Notes under the pieces: model-generated
Told to the model about the DNA's origin: nothing
The model's input: only the letters and a program-made list of their open reading frames with translations
Database searches by the model: none
Made by a program: the position numbers and the translations under genes
Source of the DNA: Sphacelaria rigidula
Taxonomy: Eukaryota > Phaeophyceae > Sphacelariales
Reading direction: 5' to 3'
NCBI GenBank assembly: GCA_964200075.2
Contig: CAXNAA020000205.1
Coordinates: 1-24,417, forward strand
Length of the DNA stretch: 24,417 nt
Shown here: one piece after another, positions 20,453 through 24,417 of the stretch
Position numbering within the stretch: the first letter of the stretch is position 1
How the letters are laid out: each line of letters begins with the position of its first letter

Positions 20453-22489
20453 TCGTTCTGTACACTGCTGTACACTGCTGTACACTGCTGTACACTGCTG
20501 TACACTACTGTACACATATCACGGCCGGAGTGCGGTTCGGTCTAGTCTGCTTCGGTCCCTCGAACCCTCTGCTTTTTGTGCCCGTCCCGGTCCCGTGATG
20601 TCGGGTCGTGTTCGGTCTACCTCGCAACAAAGCAACAAAGCAACAAAGCGACAAATCGACAAAGCGACAAAAGACTGCCGGGGCGTGTCCGGCGCATGTC
20701 ATGCCGACGTAAACATCTCGCCTGCCTCTGACCTCAGCCATTCCACCTTCAGGTGGCCCGAAAGGTACCTTCGACCAGTACCATTTGCGAGTATTATGTG
20801 CAATTTTGACCTCGGCTCGCCCCCATACAAAAATCTCGTTTCCAATTTTTCAGGATCCCGTGATACTCTGGATTATGGTCATTCTACAGTACTGTACTCG
20901 TAGTAGCATCGTCATTCCGACCTTCGGGTTGTGTTTTGGTATGCAGTTGGCACGTGACGTACTGCGTTTGGATGTCAGCTAACCACCGAAGAAGAGCCCG
21001 CCGCTATACTATTTACTGATAGGGACAACGCTTATCATCAACTTGCTGTTTTAACCTTAACCATGGCTATGCTTCGACTTGGTGTTTTGACCTTCAACTT
21101 CATCGTTTCCATTCCGTAAGGTAGGGGATAGCGTGCAGTCTCCTCTTGAGTTGAGCCTCACTTATTAGTTCAAATTCCATACGCGTGCGGACTAGGGCCC
21201 ACTCAGCTCCTATCCACCTATTTCCCATGTTCTTTCCTGGCAGCAGCGGATCTACGGAGATCTGGTATTTACAGTTTATTCATTCTTCAGCAAAGTTCGC
21301 GGAAATATCGAGCGTACGTGCCCATTGCATTTGAGCCACCTTTTTGAGCCACCTTTGCCAAAGCCCTGGGATGCCGCGTGGGTACTGCATCCTAGAAATA
21401 CTGCCTGTACGGAGTGGGCAAACGCAGCTACCAAAGCGTGCCAGTCATTTATGGAGCATTGTAGGTATCCCATATTTCCGTCTTTCCACCGCCGCCAGGG
21501 ATCAACGTCGAACAGCATTCATTATAAAGGAATTTGTCCCCGTTCGCGTTACGTAATTCCGGCTGCCTGGGCACCGTGGGTCATGTGCAGAGTTTGCTAT
21601 AACTGGTGATGCCCCACCAATGTGCGATATTCGCGTGCAATTCTCCAATGCAGTTTTTGTGTTCATCATGCTGCCATCGCTGTGCGTCACCGTGGTATTC
21701 GCGGACTCGAAGACTTGAACACTTGAAGAAGTCGGGGACCTAGTGTTCGCGTGATGGCTGTCCCTACTCCTATCTCTATTCCTATTGGTATTAGTATTCG
21801 TTGGCGCACGAGGGTCAAACGCCAGGGGTGAGAAAATCCAAAAATAATGAAAAAATGGCAAGGCTTAGGCCTGAGGAGTGAATGAGTCGGATAGACGGAC
21901 ATACGAACAGACAGACACATTGTTATGCTCCGTCATAGAGATCTCCAGTGTACTACTGAAGACCCTGCTGTCATTCTCCTCGGAGCGGTGTACTTATTTC
22001 TCGGGAAGTGAGTGTTTGAGCACAACGTGTTCGAGGTGTGAAACACGCCAACTTCGGTCCACTTTTCGTCTGTGTCCGTGACGATTGACCTGAAAATAAA
22101 AGTGTTACAATTAACCTTCGTTCGACCGGATGAAACGAACGCTTGTCCCACCTTGTACACCCTATCTCTCTCTCTAACGGGGTATAGCACCCCCACCCCG
22201 CTTGCCCCCCGGCCGGGGCCGAGTCTGAGCCCATAACGAGCGCACCAGGCCACGGCAGAGTAGGAGGGGTGGTGTAGAGGCACAACTCAGCAGTGTACTG
22301 ATGATTTAGTGCGCTGGTGAGGTTGTGCAGACGGAGGATGTGACGCATGGTGCAGCGGACCTACCGGTCCCCGCGGCAGAGTTGCCTGCGGTAGCTACAC
22401 CGAGCCACCGTCGCGGAAAGCGTGGTACACGTAGCCTGAGGAGCAGAGAGGCGAGAAAATTCCATGTTAGTCGGCACCAATGCCGACAG
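20111..22489 (+). CDS. Second spliced gene or decaying copy: polytopic membrane protein
   Basis: Candidate exons are 20111-20452, 20854-20891, 21023-21115, 21499-21693 and 22310-22489. The phases 0/2, 2/2 and 2/0 agree at the middle junctions. Hydrophobic segments occur as DPVILWIMVILQ, LAVLTLTMAMLRLGVLTF and NAVFVFIMLPSLCVTVV, so several membrane helices are likely. The last exon is basic (HRRGKRGTRSLRSREARK), as in a cytosolic tail. Problems: a frame change near 20230-20283, an in-frame TAA at 21554, and a TGA at 21716 if the last donor is not used. The spacing of helices loosely recalls polycystin/TRP channels, but I cannot confirm any family. It may be a pseudogene. Confidence 0.35.
20461..20515. 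repeat. 10-bp minisatellite TACACTGCTG, 5.5 copies
   Basis: Four perfect copies, one variant (TACACTACTG) and a partial one. It directly follows the coding-like stretch. Confidence 0.95.
20624..20670. repeat. 8-bp repeat CAACAAAG
   Basis: About six degenerate copies, changing to CGACAAA units towards the 3' end. Confidence 0.85.
20854..20891 (+). CDS. Membrane gene: short exon
   Basis: A very strong acceptor (TTTCCAATTTTTCAG) precedes DPVILWIMVIL. Donor ACA/GTACTG in phase 2 joins the next exon in frame. The frame is also open to 20982 without splicing. Confidence 0.45.
21023..21115 (+). CDS. Membrane gene: transmembrane exon
   Basis: Acceptor ACTGATAG, donor ATTCC/GTAAGG (strong), phase 2 in and 2 out. 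It encodes DNAYHQLAVLTLTMAMLRLG and VLTFNFIVSI, one long hydrophobic helix. It joins exon 21499 in frame with the first base G of that exon. Confidence 0.5.
21499..21718 (+). CDS. Membrane gene: exon with in-frame TAA
   Basis: Acceptor CCACCGCCGCCAG with a good pyrimidine tract. It encodes DQRRTAFIIKEFVPVRVT, then TAA at 21554. The same frame continues FAITGDAPPMCDIRVQFSN and a membrane helix, to TGA at 21716. A donor at 21694 (GTG/GTATTC) would avoid the TGA. The TAA cannot be removed by any well-formed intron I can see. Confidence 0.4.
21719..22309. other. Non-coding stretch
   Basis: No gene recognised. Minus-strand frames here are GC-rich but show no motif. Confidence 0.4.
22310..22489 (+). 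CDS. Coding-like exon, basic C-terminal region
   Basis: Acceptor GATTTAG, donor CGACAG/GTCGGA, phase 0 in and 0 out, 60 residues. TEDVTHGAADLPVPAAELPA is acidic and Ala/Pro-rich, followed by a basic RRGKRGTRSLRSREARK. It could be the cytosolic tail of the membrane gene or a separate gene. A MITE begins 22 bp downstream. Confidence 0.35.
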
Positions 22490-22509
22490 GTCGGAGGTGA
22501 ATACCGATG

Positions 22510-23063
22510 TACAGTAGTGGGCGGTCTAACTTTTCATTTTGTGTCATTTTGAGATTTTTTCGTGATTGGTGTTTTCTTGGACTCTTTTCGCGCGCCACCC
22601 CCTATCACATCGGGAGTCTGAAGATATCTGTATTCGCTCCACATTCCAAGAAGAAAAAATCGTCTTTACTCAATATTGAGTGACTTGCGGGCTGATCCGT
22701 CATCGGGGGTCCTGCCACGTTTCAGCCCAGACTCTTACTCTTTTGTATTTTCGGTCGATCGAGCCCGTCTCAATCAAATTTGCAGAGAAATGTACAGTTT
22801 TCTTTTTTCGAAATTCTGCCTACTCAGTGCGCCAGGGCCGAAAAACTGTGTTTCGCGGTCAATAACACCCTCCTGATGAACGGGGAATTTACTCGTTTTG
22901 CCCCATAACACCAAGTAACACTGACTTGGGCACTGTGTTTCGAAAATGATCTGTTTTGTTGTACCAAAATCTACCGAAGCTAACAATTTCGAGCTTTTTC
23001 GAAGAGTAGTACGCGAGGAAAACCCCGAAACATCCCTAAATAGCTAGACCGCCCACTACTGTA
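22510..23063. mobile_element. Tc1/mariner-type MITE, 550 bp
   Basis: The element at 22512-23061 has 17-bp perfect terminal inverted repeats CAGTAGTGGGCGGTCTA and TA duplicated on both sides (22510-22511, 23062-23063). TA targets and ends beginning CAGT are typical of Tc1/mariner. There is no transposase frame, so it is non-autonomous. Confidence 0.8.
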
Positions 23064-23355
23064 GGCAGGGAGAGCGGTACCCTGTCCTTTAAAACCAAGG
23101 CACGAACCGTGCTAGGCTGAGATAGATGAAGAGGAAAACAATGAATTGAAAGAAACAAGAGGATATCGGCCCTTACGTGTAGCGGACCGACAGAGACAAG
23201 CAAACACCAGGGTAAAACCACGCGTGGGCGAGCTGACTACGGGTACCTTCAACGTCCGAACACTCCCTTACAGCCGCAAGAACCCATCGGCCACAACATT
23301 ACAATCGCCATCCAATGTAGTGTAGTCTGGGCGAGTATTTGCTAGGCACATTTAC
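23064..23355. other. Non-coding stretch
   Basis: Nothing recognised. Confidence 0.4.
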
Positions 23356-23382
23356 TTGTGGACAGTTGGGTGTACTCAAGTG

Positions 23383-23646
23383 AATACTGGGAAGGGCACT
23401 CATGGATCCACCAAGTACGGGAAGTCAGGAGGAGAGGGGAAATCTAGGGCGCTGAATCTTCTGTTGGAGGTTTTCAACGGTACTATATTTCCTCTTAGCA
23501 GAGACTACATGAAGGAAGGATCACTTAAGGACATGGGTCTAGAGGCTATAATGTCTGGCAGAAGAGTCACTTACGGAGAGTCTACACTGCCGAGTAACTT
23601 GAGGATCAACTTGAGGATCAACTTGAGGATCAACTGTCTCTCATGA
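23383..23646 (+). CDS. Coding-like frame of unknown function, possibly retroelement
   Basis: Open frame with balanced composition: VNTGKGTHGSTKYGKSGGEG, ALNLLLEVFNGTIFPLSRD, SLKDMGLEAIMSGRRV. It then runs through a 12-bp repeat (AACTTGAGGATC, about three copies, 23596-23633) and stops at the TGA inside the retroelement 3' terminus. It may be the end of an ORF carried by that element. I do not recognise a domain. Confidence 0.3.
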   Translation, partial: NTGKGTHGSTKYGKSGGEGKSRALNLLLEVFNGTIFPLSRDYMKEGSLKDMGLEAIMSGRRVTYGESTLPSNLRINLRINLRINCLS

Positions 23647-23701
23647 GACCACGGCTGGACCCTGGGGAGTCAGTCAAAGCGCGACAATTAATAAAAAAAA
23701 C
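23636..23701 (+). mobile_element. Retroelement 3' terminus, copy 3
   Basis: TCTCATGAGACCACGGCTGG, a GC hairpin, GTCAAAGCGCGACAATTAAT and an A8 tail. It closely matches copy 2 but has a different tail. Confidence 0.65.
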
Positions 23702-23769
23702 TTCTGTTCCGAGACCAGCTGTGACGTCATCCTTCTCCAAGACACCAGGCGTGAGGAATACAATACTTT

Positions 23770-24330
23770 GCACCTGAAATAGGGGAGTTTTGGAAATTTT
23801 TGTAGTCGGCGATTTTCGATTGTGTTTTTTTCGCGTGCCACCGCTTATCCCAGAGAACGTTTGATCCCAAAGCTTGGGGATCGAAAGATACTAGAGATGC
23901 GCTCCACATTCCAAAACGAAATAATATCTGCACTCAATCTTGAACAGCTTACGGGCTGACCGGTTTCCGGGGGTCCTGCTACTACCCAGCCCCAGGTTCT
24001 GACCTTTAGGTATTCTTGCTCGATTGAAGCAATCCCGATCGTTCTCGCGGAGAAATAAAAAATAACATGTTTTTGCATTTTTATCTGTTCATTGCGCTGG
24101 AGCGGAAAAGCTGCGTTGTTTGGGCCAGTGACGGTCGATAGCACCCCCTGATAAACGAGGTATTTACACCGTACCCCCCCCCGACAATATCAATTGAGGA
24201 TTGTGCCCTGGGTGCGACCTGCTTCTTTTCTAAATTTTCATCGACGCAAGAGCTTTCGAGTGCTGAAGAAGAATATCATACGAGAAAAATTCAGAAAAGT
24301 ACCCAACTACGAAGATTGCCCAGCCAAGCT
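23770..24330. repeat. Diverged second copy of the mariner-type MITE interior
   Basis: Direct orientation, about 550 bp. Shared blocks with 22540-23040 include GCTCCACATTCCAA, GGGGTCCTGC, GCGGGCTGA-like and AACACCCTCCTGATGAAC-like segments. The terminal repeats are not preserved, so it is older or truncated. Confidence 0.6.
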
Positions 24331-24340
24331 TTGCACCGCA

Positions 24341-24381
24341 CAGGGGGGGGGGGGGGGGGCTTCTGGGGGGGGGGGTGGGGG
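24341..24381. repeat. G homopolymer runs
   Basis: Two long G runs separated by CTTCT, followed by GGGGG. Length errors are likely here. Confidence 0.9.
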
Positions 24382-24417
24382 TTGTTCATTTTTTGTTTTC
24401 CCTTGTTGTTTAGGCTG

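Overview
The window is eukaryotic nuclear DNA, rich in introns and repeats. It has short exons (60-285 bp) with GT-AG borders, long introns (about 120-2800 bp), microsatellites, minisatellites, several MITE-like elements and a decayed LINE fragment. There are no bacterial-style operons, tRNAs, rRNAs or CRISPR arrays. The style, together with an armadillo/ankyrin-like remnant and a LINE tail of a type I associate with heterokonts, suggests a stramenopile such as a brown alga. This taxonomic guess is an inference and is not proven.

Plus strand, about 1238-19036: one large gene model of 15 exons. I assembled it by hand from acceptor and donor sites. The reading phase is compatible across all 14 junctions, giving 1785 nt and 594 codons plus stop. 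The first eight exons encode charged heptad-rich coiled coil. Two weak linker exons follow. Then come three ribonuclease-inhibitor-type leucine-rich repeats split over three exons, and a low-complexity Ser/Pro/Arg tail. The 5' end of the gene lies outside the window or was not found. The introns carry nearly all the mobile DNA: a TTAA-flanked hairpin MITE (5598-5727), a MITE with a 9-bp target duplication (7671-7958), four copies of a retroelement 3' terminus, a LINE fragment on the minus strand (13207-13800), and a 1.3-kb inverted repeat (15330-16652).

Minus strand, about 3059-4295, inside intron 2: a broken reading frame resembling an ankyrin repeat followed by armadillo repeats. It is interrupted by a stop and by frame changes, so it is probably a pseudogene.

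Plus strand, about 20111-22489: pieces of a second gene encoding a polytopic membrane protein. Several exon borders are compatible in phase, but there is an in-frame TAA and at least one unresolved frame change. It may be a decayed gene, or a live gene with assembly errors.

Right end, 22490-24417: a TA-flanked mariner-like MITE (22512-23061), a diverged second copy of its interior, an open frame ending in a retroelement 3' terminus, and G-homopolymer runs. A 10-N assembly gap is at 8860-8869.
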